DNA of 47,197 bases, taken from Bacillota bacterium. Its GTDB lineage: Bacteria > Bacillota > Clostridia > Oscillospirales > Ruminococcaceae. The stretch covers positions 1-47,197 of the forward strand of contig JAEZKF010000036.1 in assembly GCA_023415575.1 (NCBI GenBank), read 5' to 3'. Below are positions 16,887 to 24,832 of this stretch, piece after piece. Below the pieces are notes generated by a model. The model saw only the letters and a program-made list of their open reading frames with translations. It made no database searches and was not told where the DNA came from. Each line of letters begins with the position of its first letter. The first letter of the stretch is position 1. A program made the position numbers and the translations under genes.

Positions 16887-17045
16887 ATGGCTAAGTATGT
16901 ATGCTCTGTTTGCGGATATACCTATGATGAGGCAGAAGGTGCACCCGATGTAGGCATTGCCCCCGGCACCAAGTGGGAGGATGTTCCCGATGATTTCGTG
17001 TGCCCTGTGTGCGGCGTAGCAAAGGATATGTTTGAGGCGGAGTAA
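16887..17045 (+). CDS. rubredoxin
   Basis: This 52 aa protein is a canonical rubredoxin, a small one-electron carrier with a single iron held by four cysteines. The two knuckles are CSVCG (Cys6, Cys9) and CPVCG (Cys39, Cys42). Between them is the conserved aromatic/acidic stretch YTYDEAEG, then GTKWEDVPDDF. AAAGGA lies upstream of the ATG. In anaerobes, rubredoxin commonly supplies electrons to oxygen- or peroxide-reducing enzymes such as rubrerythrin or flavodiiron proteins. No such partner is adjacent here. The gene appears to be a single-gene unit ended by the hairpin at 17158-17189. Confidence 0.97.
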   Translation: MAKYVCSVCGYTYDEAEGAPDVGIAPGTKWEDVPDDFVCPVCGVAKDMFEAE

Positions 17046-17157
17046 TCGCCATATCCAAACCTTTTTGCGCAACCAAGTCAATGATAACGTATATCCGTTT
17101 TGTGTCCTGAATTTTCAACTACACAATTGACTTACAACAGGTTGTTACACAAGATAA

Positions 17158-17197
17158 AGCAGCCCGTTTTGGTATTTAAACGGGCTGCTTTTGCTTT
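17158..17197 (+). terminator. terminator after the rubredoxin gene
   Basis: The 12-bp arms AGCAGCCCGTTT (17158-17169) and AAACGGGCTGCT (17178-17189) flank an 8-base loop and are followed by TTTGCTTT. It closes the uvrA/rubredoxin direction before the APC permease gene. Confidence 0.8.
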
Positions 17198-17256
17198 AAA
17201 TTTAAACAGCCATATCGCACCACCCCTTAAGATAACAGAGAAAAAGAGGGAAGCAT

Positions 17257-18696
17257 ATGTCGGATCAATTAAAAAAGAAGTATGGTCTATTTACGGCGAT
17301 AGCGATGGTGGTAGGCATCGTCATCGGTAGCGGTGTATTCTTTAAGTCGGAAAAGGTATTACAGGCAACCGGAGGCGATATGCCGTTAGGGATACTTGCC
17401 TGGCTGATAGGCGGTGTCATCATGCTTTTCTGCGCACTTGCCTTTGCATTGATGGCCGGACGATACGAAAAGGTCAACGGCGCAGTGGACTATGCCGAAG
17501 CCTCCTGCGGCAGTGATTATGCCTATATGCTCGGCTGGTTTTTGTGCACCATCTATTACCCGTCGCTCACTGGCGTGCTTGCGTGGGTATCGGCGCGGTT
17601 TACTATTGTGTTTATCACGGCGGTCAATCCAAACTTTCAGCTGGTGATTCCGATTGAAGAGGGCGGCGCGTTAATCGGCCCGGAGTGCATGGTGATTGCA
17701 GCCTTCTATTTGATTGCAAGCTATTTTATCAACACCCTTGCACCAAAGGTCGCCGGAAAGTTTCAGGTAAGCGCAACGGTCATCAAACTGATACCGCTTA
17801 TCCTGATGGCTGTGGTCGGCACGATTTACGGCCTTGTAAACGGCATCACGGTCGAGAACTTCACAACGGTGGCCGCAGTATCGAAAGACAGCGTTTTAAA
17901 GGTTAGCCCCCTGTTTGCGGCGGTAGTTGCGGTTGCGTTTGCCTATGACGGCTGGATTGTCGCAACCTCCATCAACGCAGAGCTAAAGGACTCCAAAAAG
18001 AACCTGCCGCTGGCGCTGGTATTCGGAGCCCTCATAGTTATCTGCGTTTATGTGCTTTACTATATCGGCCTTGCGGGCGGTGCTTCAACTACGGAGCTTG
18101 TGCAGGACGCAACCGCACCGTTTGGCAACATCTTCGGCTCATTTGTTAGTGTTATCCTGTTTTTGTTTATCACCATCTCCTGTCTCGGCACCCTCAACGG
18201 GCTCATGGTGGGATGTACGCGCGGGATGTATTCCCTCGCGGCAAGAAAGCAGGGGCCTGCCCACAAGGTGTTCGTTCAGGTCGATGAGATGACCAACATG
18301 CCGGCAAACTCGTCGGTCGTAGGGCTCTTGCTTGCCGTATTCTGGTTCTTGTATTTCTACGGCGCCAACCTTTCCACAGGTTGGTTTGGCCTGTTCAACT
18401 TCGATAGCTCGGAGCTTCCCATCGTCAGTGCATACTCCATGTACATACCAATCTTTGTGATGTTCATGGTTAAGGCAAAGGATTTAAGCCCTGTTAAGCG
18501 GTTTGTGATACCGTCGCTTGCTGTGGGTGGCTGTTTGTTCATGGTTATATCTGCTGTGTTCTCACACGGCGTTGTGCCCTATCTGGAGGCGAAGGCACAA
18601 GGCAAGTTCTCTCTGCCCATTTTGTTCTACCTGATTCTGTTTGCCGTGTTCATGGCCATTGGTGCGCTGTTCATGCGTAAGAAAGAGAAGCGGTAA
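17257..18696 (+). CDS. APC-family amino acid permease
   Basis: This 479 aa membrane protein has about 12-13 hydrophobic spans and belongs to the amino acid-polyamine-organocation superfamily. The first span carries the substrate-binding GIVIGSGVFF motif near residues 20-29, the classic broken helix TM1 of LeuT-fold transporters. TM6 has the VAFAYDGWIVATS motif. The C-terminus ends in a positively charged tail (RKKEKR). These features fit a proton-coupled amino acid importer or exchanger; the specific substrate cannot be assigned. GAGGGAA lies upstream of the ATG. The gene stands alone between a terminator and the MerR-type regulator, so its control is unknown. Confidence 0.9.
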   Translation: MSDQLKKKYGLFTAIAMVVGIVIGSGVFFKSEKVLQATGGDMPLGILAWLIGGVIMLFCALAFALMAGRYEKVNGAVDYAEASCGSDYAYMLGWFLCTIYYPSLTGVLAWVSARFTIVFITAVNPNFQLVIPIEEGGALIGPECMVIAAFYLIASYFINTLAPKVAGKFQVSATVIKLIPLILMAVVGTIYGLVNGITVENFTTVAAVSKDSVLKVSPLFAAVVAVAFAYDGWIVATSINAELKDSKKNLPLALVFGALIVICVYVLYYIGLAGGASTTELVQDATAPFGNIFGSFVSVILFLFITISCLGTLNGLMVGCTRGMYSLAARKQGPAHKVFVQVDEMTNMPANSSVVGLLLAVFWFLYFYGANLSTGWFGLFNFDSSELPIVSAYSMYIPIFVMFMVKAKDLSPVKRFVIPSLAVGGCLFMVISAVFSHGVVPYLEAKAQGKFSLPILFYLILFAVFMAIGALFMRKKEKR

Positions 18697-18748
18697 GATA
18701 TATCGATATTTATCAATATTTGACAAGGCGGATAAAACAAAGTTGCTT

Positions 18749-18772
18749 GTGCGATGATACCGGTGCGATGAT
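18749..18772. repeat. 10-bp direct repeat upstream of the tandem-MerR gene
   Basis: GTGCGATGAT occurs at 18749-18758 and again at 18763-18772, a 14-base period. It lies in the 236-base gap between the APC permease and the tandem-MerR gene, about 160 bases before the latter. The short inverted repeat TGCAGGG/CCCTGCA (about 18812-18831) is downstream of it. Whether these are operators or chance is open. Confidence 0.4.
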
Positions 18773-18932
18773 TGACACAAACGTTGATCTACCACGGGTT
18801 TGGAGCTTTGCAGGGGTTGAGGGCCCTGCATAACATGCATATCCTAACTAGCCCCAAATTCTAATTCTACCCTCTGCAAAAGACAATATAGACAAACATC
18901 GATATACTGTGCTCGATTGGGGGTACATACCG

Positions 18933-19682
18933 ATGAAGATATATAAAACCGCCCAGGTTGCAAAGATTGTAGGTCTCCACCCCAATACGGTTCGCTTGTA
19001 TGAGGAGTGGGGACTCATCCCAAAACCTGTACGGCTTGATAATGGTTATCGTGTTTTTACCGACCTTCATATTGAGCAGATACGGCTTGTCCGCCTTGCC
19101 CTCAGGGCAGAGGTAACGCAAAACGGCCTGCGCAATCAGGCGATTCATATCATCAAGCTGTCTGCTGCCGGAGAGTATGACCGTGCCATGGAGAGTACAT
19201 ATGACTACCTTGCCATGGTTAAGGCAGAGCAGAAGAATGCCGAGGAAGCACTTATCATCACAAAACAGCTGCTTTCCCGGGCACAGGCCGAGACTAACTC
19301 GGTTCTTCTCACCCGCAAGCAGACTGCTGACCTGCTCGGCATCACCATCGACACCCTGCGTAACTGGGAGCTCAATGGCCTGCTTACGGTAAAACGCAGA
19401 CAAAACGGCTACCGGATGTACGATTCGCGCGACATCAACATCCTCAAAATCATCAGAACCCTGCGGCGTGCACAATATTCACTTTCATCGATATTAAGGA
19501 TGCTGACAGCCCTTTCTGCCAAAGAAACAGCGTTTGACCTGCGAGAGGTGCTGGATACACCTTTGCAGACGGATGAGATCGTATCGGTTTGCGACCGCCT
19601 GCTTACATCCCTGTCACACCTGGAAAAGGACATCTATCAAATACAAGAGCAACTACAGCTTCTGAAAAATATGAAAATATAA
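18933..19682 (+). CDS. transcriptional regulator with two MerR-type DNA-binding domains
   Basis: This 249 aa protein contains two winged-helix MerR domains. The first is residues 1-66 (KIYKTAQVAKIVGLHPNTVR, then LYEEWGLIPKP and NGYRVFT). The second is residues 125-193 (LTRKQTADLLGITIDTLRNW, then NGLLTVKRRQNGYRMY). Between them, residues 75-122 are likely alpha-helical, and a second helical tail follows. Ordinary MerR proteins have one such domain and dimerise through a C-terminal coiled coil. Here one chain could supply both half-site readers. The start at ATG 18933 was preferred over the frame opening at 18909 because GGGGG lies upstream and MKIY begins the domain. The ABC exporter genes follow after 73 bases and are the likely target. 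Confidence 0.85.
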   Translation: MKIYKTAQVAKIVGLHPNTVRLYEEWGLIPKPVRLDNGYRVFTDLHIEQIRLVRLALRAEVTQNGLRNQAIHIIKLSAAGEYDRAMESTYDYLAMVKAEQKNAEEALIITKQLLSRAQAETNSVLLTRKQTADLLGITIDTLRNWELNGLLTVKRRQNGYRMYDSRDINILKIIRTLRRAQYSLSSILRMLTALSAKETAFDLREVLDTPLQTDEIVSVCDRLLTSLSHLEKDIYQIQEQLQLLKNMKI

Positions 19683-19755
19683 ACCCTCCACCATAGCACC
19701 AGACTTTTGTTTGGTGCTATATTCATTTTTGCATTTTATTCTAAGGAGGGTTTTC

Positions 19756-20493
19756 ATGGATTACGCAGTTGAGGTTTGCGGCCTAAGCAAGTCATACGCT
19801 GGGGTTCCGGCGGTACGCGAAATCAGCTTTGCGGTAGAAAGGGGAAAGGTATTCGGCCTTCTGGGCGCGAACGGTGCAGGAAAGACAACCACGATTGAGT
19901 GTGTCTTAGGCACCAAAAAGCAGGACGCGGGGAAGGTTCGCATTTTGGGACTTGACCCGCAGGTCGACCGCAAGCGGCTGTTTCAACGGGTGGGCGTACA
20001 GTTTCAGGAGTCCAGCTACCAAGAGAAGATAACGGTTGCCGAACTATGCGAGCTGACTGTGTCACTCTACAATCAGCCGGAGGATTATCAATCCTTGCTT
20101 GACCGGTTCGGGCTCAAGGAAAAGAGCAAAAGCCCCGTCAGTGAGCTTTCGGGAGGGCAGCGGCAGCGCCTGTATATCGTGCTGGCTCTCATTCCAAACC
20201 CTGAGGTGGTATTCTTGGACGAGCTTACCACCGGCCTTGACGCAAAGGCGCGCCGCGAGGTGTGGTCATACCTGCTCAAGCTCAAGGAAAAAGGGCTTAC
20301 TATTGTCTTGACATCTCACTTTATGGATGAGGTCGAGGCCCTGTGCGATGAAATCTGCATCCTCAAAAAGGGGCAGACGATTTTCCAAGGCACAGTCGTG
20401 GAGGCGATTGCAGGTAGTCCGTACAATCGGCTGGAGGACGCCTATCTTTGGTACACGGATGATGGGGAGGCTGCATGTGATGAAAGCGTTTAG
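19756..20493 (+). CDS. ABC exporter ATP-binding protein (multidrug/antibiotic type)
   Basis: This 245 aa ATPase has Walker A GANGAGKTT, a Q-loop in GVQFQESSYQEK, signature LSGGQRQRLYI, Walker B VVFLDELTTGLD and the H-loop in LTSHFMDEVEALCD. It matches the CcmA/NatA-type ATPases of ABC-2 exporters, which pump drugs, lipids or ions outward. AAGGAGGG lies upstream of the ATG at 19756. Its 3' end overlaps the permease start by 14 bases, showing coupling. With the upstream tandem-MerR gene it resembles drug- or stress-sensing efflux units, although the ligand is unknown. Confidence 0.92.
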   Translation: MDYAVEVCGLSKSYAGVPAVREISFAVERGKVFGLLGANGAGKTTTIECVLGTKKQDAGKVRILGLDPQVDRKRLFQRVGVQFQESSYQEKITVAELCELTVSLYNQPEDYQSLLDRFGLKEKSKSPVSELSGGQRQRLYIVLALIPNPEVVFLDELTTGLDAKARREVWSYLLKLKEKGLTIVLTSHFMDEVEALCDEICILKKGQTIFQGTVVEAIAGSPYNRLEDAYLWYTDDGEAACDESV

Positions 20494-21223
20494 TACCATG
20501 CTCAAAACTGAGATTAAGCTCGCAATTCGCGGGATGGATATGATCATCTTCGCACAAATCATGCCGTTAGTGGTAACAGTGATTATCGGAATTATCTTTG
20601 GCACAAAGCCTGCCTTTGAGGGCGCCGGATACACCTTTTTTGCCCAGTCATTCGGGGCGTTGACTACAATCGGCATCTGTGCTTCAGGCGTGATGGGGCT
20701 GCCGCTTGTCATCGCGGACTACCGTCATAAGGGTATTCTAAAACGGTTTAAGGTGACACCCGTAAGTCCGTCCATGATCCTGTTTGTTCAGGTTACGGCG
20801 CATTTTATACAGTCAGTTCTCTCGGCCCTCTTGGTTTATGCAGTCAGCGCGGCTTTCTTCGGCTTTCGCATGCAGGGGTCGGTACTTGCCTTCATTGGGG
20901 CCTTTATGCTGGTGCTCATCTCAATCTACAGCATCGGGGTTCTGATTGCAGGTGTTTCACCGAACACCAAGGTATCAAACATCCTGTGCTCTGTCTTTTA
21001 CTTTCCTATGCTGCTTTTCTCCGGTGCGACACTGCCCTATGAAGTCATGCCGCCAGTTCTGCAGCGGGTTGCCGATGTTATGCCGCTTACACAGGGCATC
21101 AAACTGCTCAAAGCGACATCGCTCGGCCTGCCCATTGAAACTACCGCAATTCCTCTTGTTGTGATGGCATTGATCGCGGTAATCTGCATCGTGTCATCGG
21201 TTCTTTTCTTCCGTTGGGAATAG
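20480..21223 (+). CDS. ABC-2 type exporter permease
   Basis: This 247 aa membrane protein has six predicted hydrophobic spans and the ABC-2 permease pattern. An N-terminal amphipathic helix (KAFSTMLKTEIKLAIRG) is followed by spans separated by KGILKRFKVTPVSP, a cytoplasmic loop typical of the family, and a final hydrophobic span before FFRWE. The start is ATG 20480. The frame is open further upstream, but that part lies inside the ATPase gene in another phase and has no coding character. The ATPase stop lies inside the first codons of this gene. It forms the membrane part of the exporter and is followed by a terminator. Confidence 0.9.
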   Translation: MKAFSTMLKTEIKLAIRGMDMIIFAQIMPLVVTVIIGIIFGTKPAFEGAGYTFFAQSFGALTTIGICASGVMGLPLVIADYRHKGILKRFKVTPVSPSMILFVQVTAHFIQSVLSALLVYAVSAAFFGFRMQGSVLAFIGAFMLVLISIYSIGVLIAGVSPNTKVSNILCSVFYFPMLLFSGATLPYEVMPPVLQRVADVMPLTQGIKLLKATSLGLPIETTAIPLVVMALIAVICIVSSVLFFRWE

Positions 21224-21243
21224 CGGCACAAAACATCAAATCA

Positions 21244-21275
21244 AAAACCCTGCCATCTTTGGACGGCAGGGTTTT
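21244..21275 (+). terminator. terminator of the tandem-MerR/ABC exporter unit
   Basis: The 11-bp arms AAAACCCTGCC (21244-21254) and GGCAGGGTTTT (21265-21275) flank a 10-base loop, with a T-run inside the descending arm. It lies 20 bases after the permease stop. Confidence 0.85.
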
Positions 21276-21327
21276 GACGTTGTGATGTATAGCAATTAAC
21301 AGGCTCATGAATTTATCCGTATAAAGC

Positions 21328-21374
21328 ACATAAAGCAAAACCTCTAATCTGGAGTAAGAGGTTTTGCTTTATGT
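21328..21374. terminator. 18-bp perfect hairpin, probable terminator of the leftward BtpA operon
   Basis: The arm at 21328-21345 (ACATAAAGCAAAACCTCT) pairs perfectly with 21357-21374 around an 11-base loop. On the minus strand it follows the stop of the BtpA-family gene by 34 bases. It separates that operon from the convergent exporter operon, and A/T-rich arm ends let it work in both directions. Confidence 0.8.
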
Positions 21375-21408
21375 ATATTACAGGAGTCCAGCCCTAGGAG
21401 TTATCGTG

Positions 21409-22203
21409 TTAAATGGAGCGCAGACGGCCAACGTACTCTTTTACAATCTCGGGGTCGATGTTACCGCCCCAATCGCCGTTTTCAAAGCACCGTCCGACCA
21501 AAGCGGCATCCGCATGTTTCATGCGACGAGTAACGTTCTCAACATCTGTACCGCCGCCGAGAACGACCGGAATGTCGCTCGAAAGCTCCTTGATATCCAG
21601 CACCATGCGGTTGTTCAGGTCTTCATCCTTATGGTAAATCTCAACTGCCTCAGCTCCGACGGTCATTGCGCCGCGTGCAAGCGACTGCAGGTTTGCCTTA
21701 TTATAGTCGCCGAGGAAGTGGTAGCCCGAAATCTCAGCAATCATGTCAACGTTTCGTGCGTTGATGTGGTTGCGGTAGTTCATCACCTTCAGCGGATTTG
21801 CCTCAACTGTACCAAAAATCGATTCAGTGGTGCCGATAAGCGCAGTGCAACGGGTGAAGTCCGCCTTGCAAGCCTTGGCAACAGCGAGGGAAGGGGTGAT
21901 GCAGTTCCACATCAGCTGAACGCCGATCTTAAAATCGGGGCCGGCCACACGGCGAACCTCCTGAGCAATAACCGAAAGGCAGGCTACACGCACATAGTCG
22001 GTATCATCCGTTGCAGGATAAACCTTATCCACCGATTGGATTAAGCAGCCATCAGCGCCGCCTTTAATCAGTGCCTGGGCATTTGCTATTGCCTTATCAA
22101 TGGAAAGCTCATAGTCGCCCTCCTTGTAATAAGGTGTACCGGGTAGGGGTTTGAGGTGAATTAGTCCAAACACAAGTTTTTTACCAAGTGATTCCTTAAA
22201 CAT
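21409..22203 (-). CDS. BtpA/SgcQ-family TIM-barrel protein
   Basis: This 264 aa protein matches the BtpA/SgcQ family, predicted TIM-barrel proteins found in thylakoid assembly (BtpA) and in uncharacterised sugar operons (SgcQ). Features include the first strand FGLIHLKPLPG (about residues 12-22), GGADGCLIQ, the GVQLMWN strand and the C-terminal phosphate-binding-like VVLGGGTDVENV, then ADAALVGRCFE. The GGGT and VGR segments resemble the phosphate site of phosphate-binding TIM barrels, so the substrate may be a phosphorylated sugar or nucleotide. AGAGGG precedes the ATG on the minus strand. It is the second gene of a two-gene leftward operon divergent from the nucleoside-type ABC operon and probably acts in the same pathway. 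Confidence 0.87.
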   Translation of the reverse strand: MFKESLGKKLVFGLIHLKPLPGTPYYKEGDYELSIDKAIANAQALIKGGADGCLIQSVDKVYPATDDTDYVRVACLSVIAQEVRRVAGPDFKIGVQLMWNCITPSLAVAKACKADFTRCTALIGTTESIFGTVEANPLKVMNYRNHINARNVDMIAEISGYHFLGDYNKANLQSLARGAMTVGAEAVEIYHKDEDLNNRMVLDIKELSSDIPVVLGGGTDVENVTRRMKHADAALVGRCFENGDWGGNIDPEIVKEYVGRLRSI

Positions 22204-22252
22204 ATTTATACCCTCTTTAATATTTTAGTTGGCAAACAGTAAGCCAATATAA

Positions 22253-23263
22253 TCAGCCGAAATTATAGATAAACAAGAATGCCAGTCCCACAAAATAGAG
22301 CAGGATACCGAATGCGAGTACAACAAGCGTCTTTTTCTTAGCACCTGCGAACTCCTTGTAGTAGAAGCCCCAGAAGTAGGTCCACAGGTTTGCGGTGCGT
22401 CCGAACAGGAATGAGATGGTTGCGCTGATGACAGGCATACAGTAGATAGAAATCAGGTTGCCGCCGTAGTGGCACAGACCCGAAATGCATCCAAAAATGA
22501 TGGGACGTTTGCTCTCGCCGATGCACAGTACGGTTTTCCACTGCTTCTTCATTGTAAAGCGAACTGCCGAAATCAGAGCCACACTGATAAATGAACCGGT
22601 GCAAAGGTATGCGCAGGTGAGGATGGGCGGGAAGCCTGCTGCGGTTCCGCTTGCGGTACCAATTGACCATCCGTTTGTTAAAAACGCATTAAGCAAAATC
22701 ATCAGAATAATGGATATGGTTACGGGGTTTTTCTGCTTGTGCTTCTTGGGGTCGAGGCCCTTTGCACGAAGGCGGTCGTTCTCACACATCTGAGATGCGT
22801 AGGAGCATATGTAGCTTGCAAGTAAGAAAACAACGGCTGTGATGATAATTAGTCCCAAAGCAAATGGCTTGTTGGGCAGGCCCTCCTGCCAGATTGATGT
22901 TGCTATGCCAAGAAGGCTTCCGACTGCGCCCGTGATGGTGGTAGAGAGCATGAGTCCGATGTTGTCCATAACCACTAAGTTCAGATAAATACCGAGAGAC
23001 ATCATTGCGCCGCCTAATATGATAGTTCCGACAAGACTGATGTTATCGACGGTTGTGGCTATGATTCCCTCAGGCAGAAGGGAGGGCGCCAGAATCAAAG
23101 TGACAATCCAGATGAACACAAATGAAAAAGTGTAAAGCCAAAACACGATGCCGCCAATGGGGTAATCTCCTTTCAGCTTTACGACCTGCATCCAGCTGCC
23201 CCATAGGGCTGCTGCAAACAGAGTCAGGATAATAGCTGTAAAGGTAGAGAAGTAAATTGTCAT
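22253..23263 (-). CDS. RhaT-like drug/metabolite-superfamily transporter
   Basis: This 336 aa protein has ten predicted membrane spans arranged as two repeats, as in the RhaT/GRP sugar-transport branch of the drug/metabolite transporter superfamily. Recognisable pieces are ALWGSWMQVVKLKGDYPIGG in TM1-2 and the basic cytoplasmic loop near residues 165-180 (KGLDPKKHKQKNP). The C-terminal half carries SGLCHYGGNLISIY and FGRTANLWTYFWGFYYKEF. This pattern suggests a proton symporter or exporter for a sugar-like compound. AAGGAG precedes the ATG, and a TTGACA/TTAGAT promoter lies about 90 bases upstream. The gene heads the leftward operon with the BtpA-family gene. Confidence 0.82.
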   Translation of the reverse strand: MTIYFSTFTAIILTLFAAALWGSWMQVVKLKGDYPIGGIVFWLYTFSFVFIWIVTLILAPSLLPEGIIATTVDNISLVGTIILGGAMMSLGIYLNLVVMDNIGLMLSTTITGAVGSLLGIATSIWQEGLPNKPFALGLIIITAVVFLLASYICSYASQMCENDRLRAKGLDPKKHKQKNPVTISIILMILLNAFLTNGWSIGTASGTAAGFPPILTCAYLCTGSFISVALISAVRFTMKKQWKTVLCIGESKRPIIFGCISGLCHYGGNLISIYCMPVISATISFLFGRTANLWTYFWGFYYKEFAGAKKKTLVVLAFGILLYFVGLAFLFIYNFG

Positions 23264-23353
23264 ACAAGCTAGACTCCTTTTTGAACGTAATGTGAAAGTT
23301 TTTTGACAATCGCTGAACGAAATTCACGCAATTAATGTCGAACTACGTTATTA

Positions 23354-23382
23354 ATCTAACTCAAATACGACGATATTGTCAA
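23354..23382 (-). promoter_or_regulatory. promoter of the RhaT-like/BtpA operon
   Basis: On the minus strand, a perfect TTGACA -35 (plus-strand 23377-23382) and TTAGAT -10 (plus-strand 23354-23359) are separated by 17 bases. The transcript would start near 23347. Confidence 0.65.
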
Positions 23383-23428
23383 TAGTAGAGTGAAAAATGA
23401 AACTATTTTGACGTATTCGTAAAATAAT

Positions 23429-23444
23429 CACAATGTGAATTGTG
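23429..23444. promoter_or_regulatory. candidate operator between the divergent promoters
   Basis: CACAAT-GTGA-ATTGTG (23429-23444) is a perfect 6+6 inverted repeat. It lies 37 bases upstream of the rightward -35 and 46 bases from the leftward -35. Its position suits a repressor or activator serving both operons, and the DeoR-family protein at the end of the locus is a candidate. Confidence 0.45.
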
Positions 23445-23480
23445 TGTTTGCACAAAGATATAAAAAATATCAAAAGATTG

Positions 23481-23509
23481 TTGCAATTTTAGGTCGATAT
23501 TGATAAAAT
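23481..23509 (+). promoter_or_regulatory. promoter of the BMP importer operon
   Basis: TTGCAA (23481-23486) and TAAAAT (23504-23509) have an optimal 17-base spacer. The inferred start near 23516 gives a leader of about 70 bases before the ATG at 23586. Confidence 0.65.
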
Positions 23510-23585
23510 GAACGTGCTGCTTGAGGTGCATAACACCTCGGTTAATCAGATTGAGTTCAGAAAAATGTCAAAAAGGAGAAGAAAA

Positions 23586-24725
23586 ATGAAGAAATTACTG
23601 GCAATTATCTTGGCTATCGTATTGACTCTTTCTCTGGCTGCTTGCGGCGGCAACACCAAAACTCCCAGTACACCTTCGAATTCTGGCGGTGCTGATTCCA
23701 GCGAGGCTCCCGCAAAACCCCTCCGTGTTGTTTATCTCGGCAGCAAATTGGGCGACAACTCCACAGCGGACGCTATCAACGCAGGCGTACTTAAGGGCGC
23801 TGAAGAGTTTGGCATGGAATACATCTATATAGAGCAGCCGCTCGACCCCGCTAAGTTTAATGCGGCTATGGCTGAAGCGGTTGATCAGGAGCCCGATATC
23901 ATCATCTGCGGTTCCGGTTCCGGCCTTGTTGACGTTGCGGTTGCGTCTGCACATGACAACCCCGACATCAAGTACATGACTCTTGACGCTCCCACTGACC
24001 AACCCGACATCGAAGACCTTGATAACTGGGTTGGCTTCATGGCAAAGCAGAATGAATGCTCCTTCCTCGTTGGCTATCTTGCTGCTAAGATGAGCAAGAC
24101 CGGCAAAATCGGCGGTATCGTTGGCGTTGAGTACCCTGTACTTTGCGACTTCATCGTTGGTTACATAGACGGAGCTAAGGCTGCTAACCCCAACATTCAG
24201 GTTGCAGTAGGCGCAATCGGCGACTTTGTTGATCAGGCAAAGGCAAAAGAGATTGCTCTTGCTCAGTACCGTCAGGGCTGCGACATTGTATACGCAATCG
24301 CTGGTACCGCTTCCTATGGTATCCTGGATGCTGCTAAGAGCAGCGGCAACTGGGGCATCGGCGTTGACGTTGACATGGCACTTCCCTTCGTAGGCGTTGA
24401 CGATGCGCAGGCAAATTGCATCATGACCTCCGCTATTAAGGACTGGGGCTACATGGCTTACCATGGTCTTGAGCGCATCCACAAGGGCGAAGAAATCGGC
24501 TGGGGTACTGTAGAGGTTTACGGCATTGCTAACGGCGGTGCTACCTTCGTTCGTAACGACATCTACAAGAAGTCCGTTCCCGCTGACATTCAGGCAGAAA
24601 TGGAAGAGCTCTTTACCAAGTTCGAAAAGGGCGAAATGACTGCAAAATCCTTCTTCGATGAAACTGGTGCGTCTATGGATGATGCAACATATCAGGCACT
24701 GAAAGATTCAGTAAAGATTCAGTAA
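23586..24725 (+). CDS. BMP-family (nucleoside-type) substrate-binding lipoprotein
   Basis: This 379 aa protein has a lipoprotein signal (MKKLLAIILAIVLTLSLAAC, with the lipobox cysteine at 20), a Ser/Thr/Gly-rich linker and a BMP/PnrA-type periplasmic-binding fold. Family members bind purine or pyrimidine nucleosides. Motifs include VVYLGSKLGDNSTADAIN near the start of the mature domain, FLVGYLAAKMSKTGKIGGI, and GIGVDVDMALPF. The ATG at 23586 follows AAAAGGAG; upstream in-frame ATGs (23508, 23565) would not give a signal peptide. Codon use is skewed to GCT, GGC and AAG, as in highly expressed genes. A terminator follows, so this gene should be expressed more strongly than the rest of its operon. 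Confidence 0.93.
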   Translation: MKKLLAIILAIVLTLSLAACGGNTKTPSTPSNSGGADSSEAPAKPLRVVYLGSKLGDNSTADAINAGVLKGAEEFGMEYIYIEQPLDPAKFNAAMAEAVDQEPDIIICGSGSGLVDVAVASAHDNPDIKYMTLDAPTDQPDIEDLDNWVGFMAKQNECSFLVGYLAAKMSKTGKIGGIVGVEYPVLCDFIVGYIDGAKAANPNIQVAVGAIGDFVDQAKAKEIALAQYRQGCDIVYAIAGTASYGILDAAKSSGNWGIGVDVDMALPFVGVDDAQANCIMTSAIKDWGYMAYHGLERIHKGEEIGWGTVEVYGIANGGATFVRNDIYKKSVPADIQAEMEELFTKFEKGEMTAKSFFDETGASMDDATYQALKDSVKIQ

Positions 24726-24767
24726 TGATCTGTCGACGTATCCGGTAAAGGAAGAGATCATATCGAC

Positions 24768-24809
24768 AATGGTCAACCGGGGTTGTCGACTCCGGTTGAC
24801 CATTTTTTA
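24768..24809 (+). terminator. partial terminator between binding protein and transporter genes
   Basis: The 13-bp arms AATGGTCAACCGG (24768-24780) and CCGGTTGACCATT (24792-24804) flank an 11-base loop and run into TTTT. Located inside the operon, it likely leaves abundant binding-protein mRNA with limited read-through into the ATPase gene. Confidence 0.85.
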
Positions 24810-24832
24810 ATAAAGGATTGGACGGTGAGACA

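Larger units (their letters stand above)
23264..23585. promoter_or_regulatory. divergent control region of the nucleoside-type locus
   Basis: This 322-base AT-rich region separates the RhaT-like/BtpA operon from the BMP importer operon. It holds a leftward promoter (23354-23382), a rightward promoter (23481-23509) and an inverted repeat between them (23429-23444). A small hairpin, GAGGTG/CACCTC (23523-23539), lies in the rightward leader. No gene is evident, although an in-frame ATG at 23508 precedes the binding-protein gene. Confidence 0.75.
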
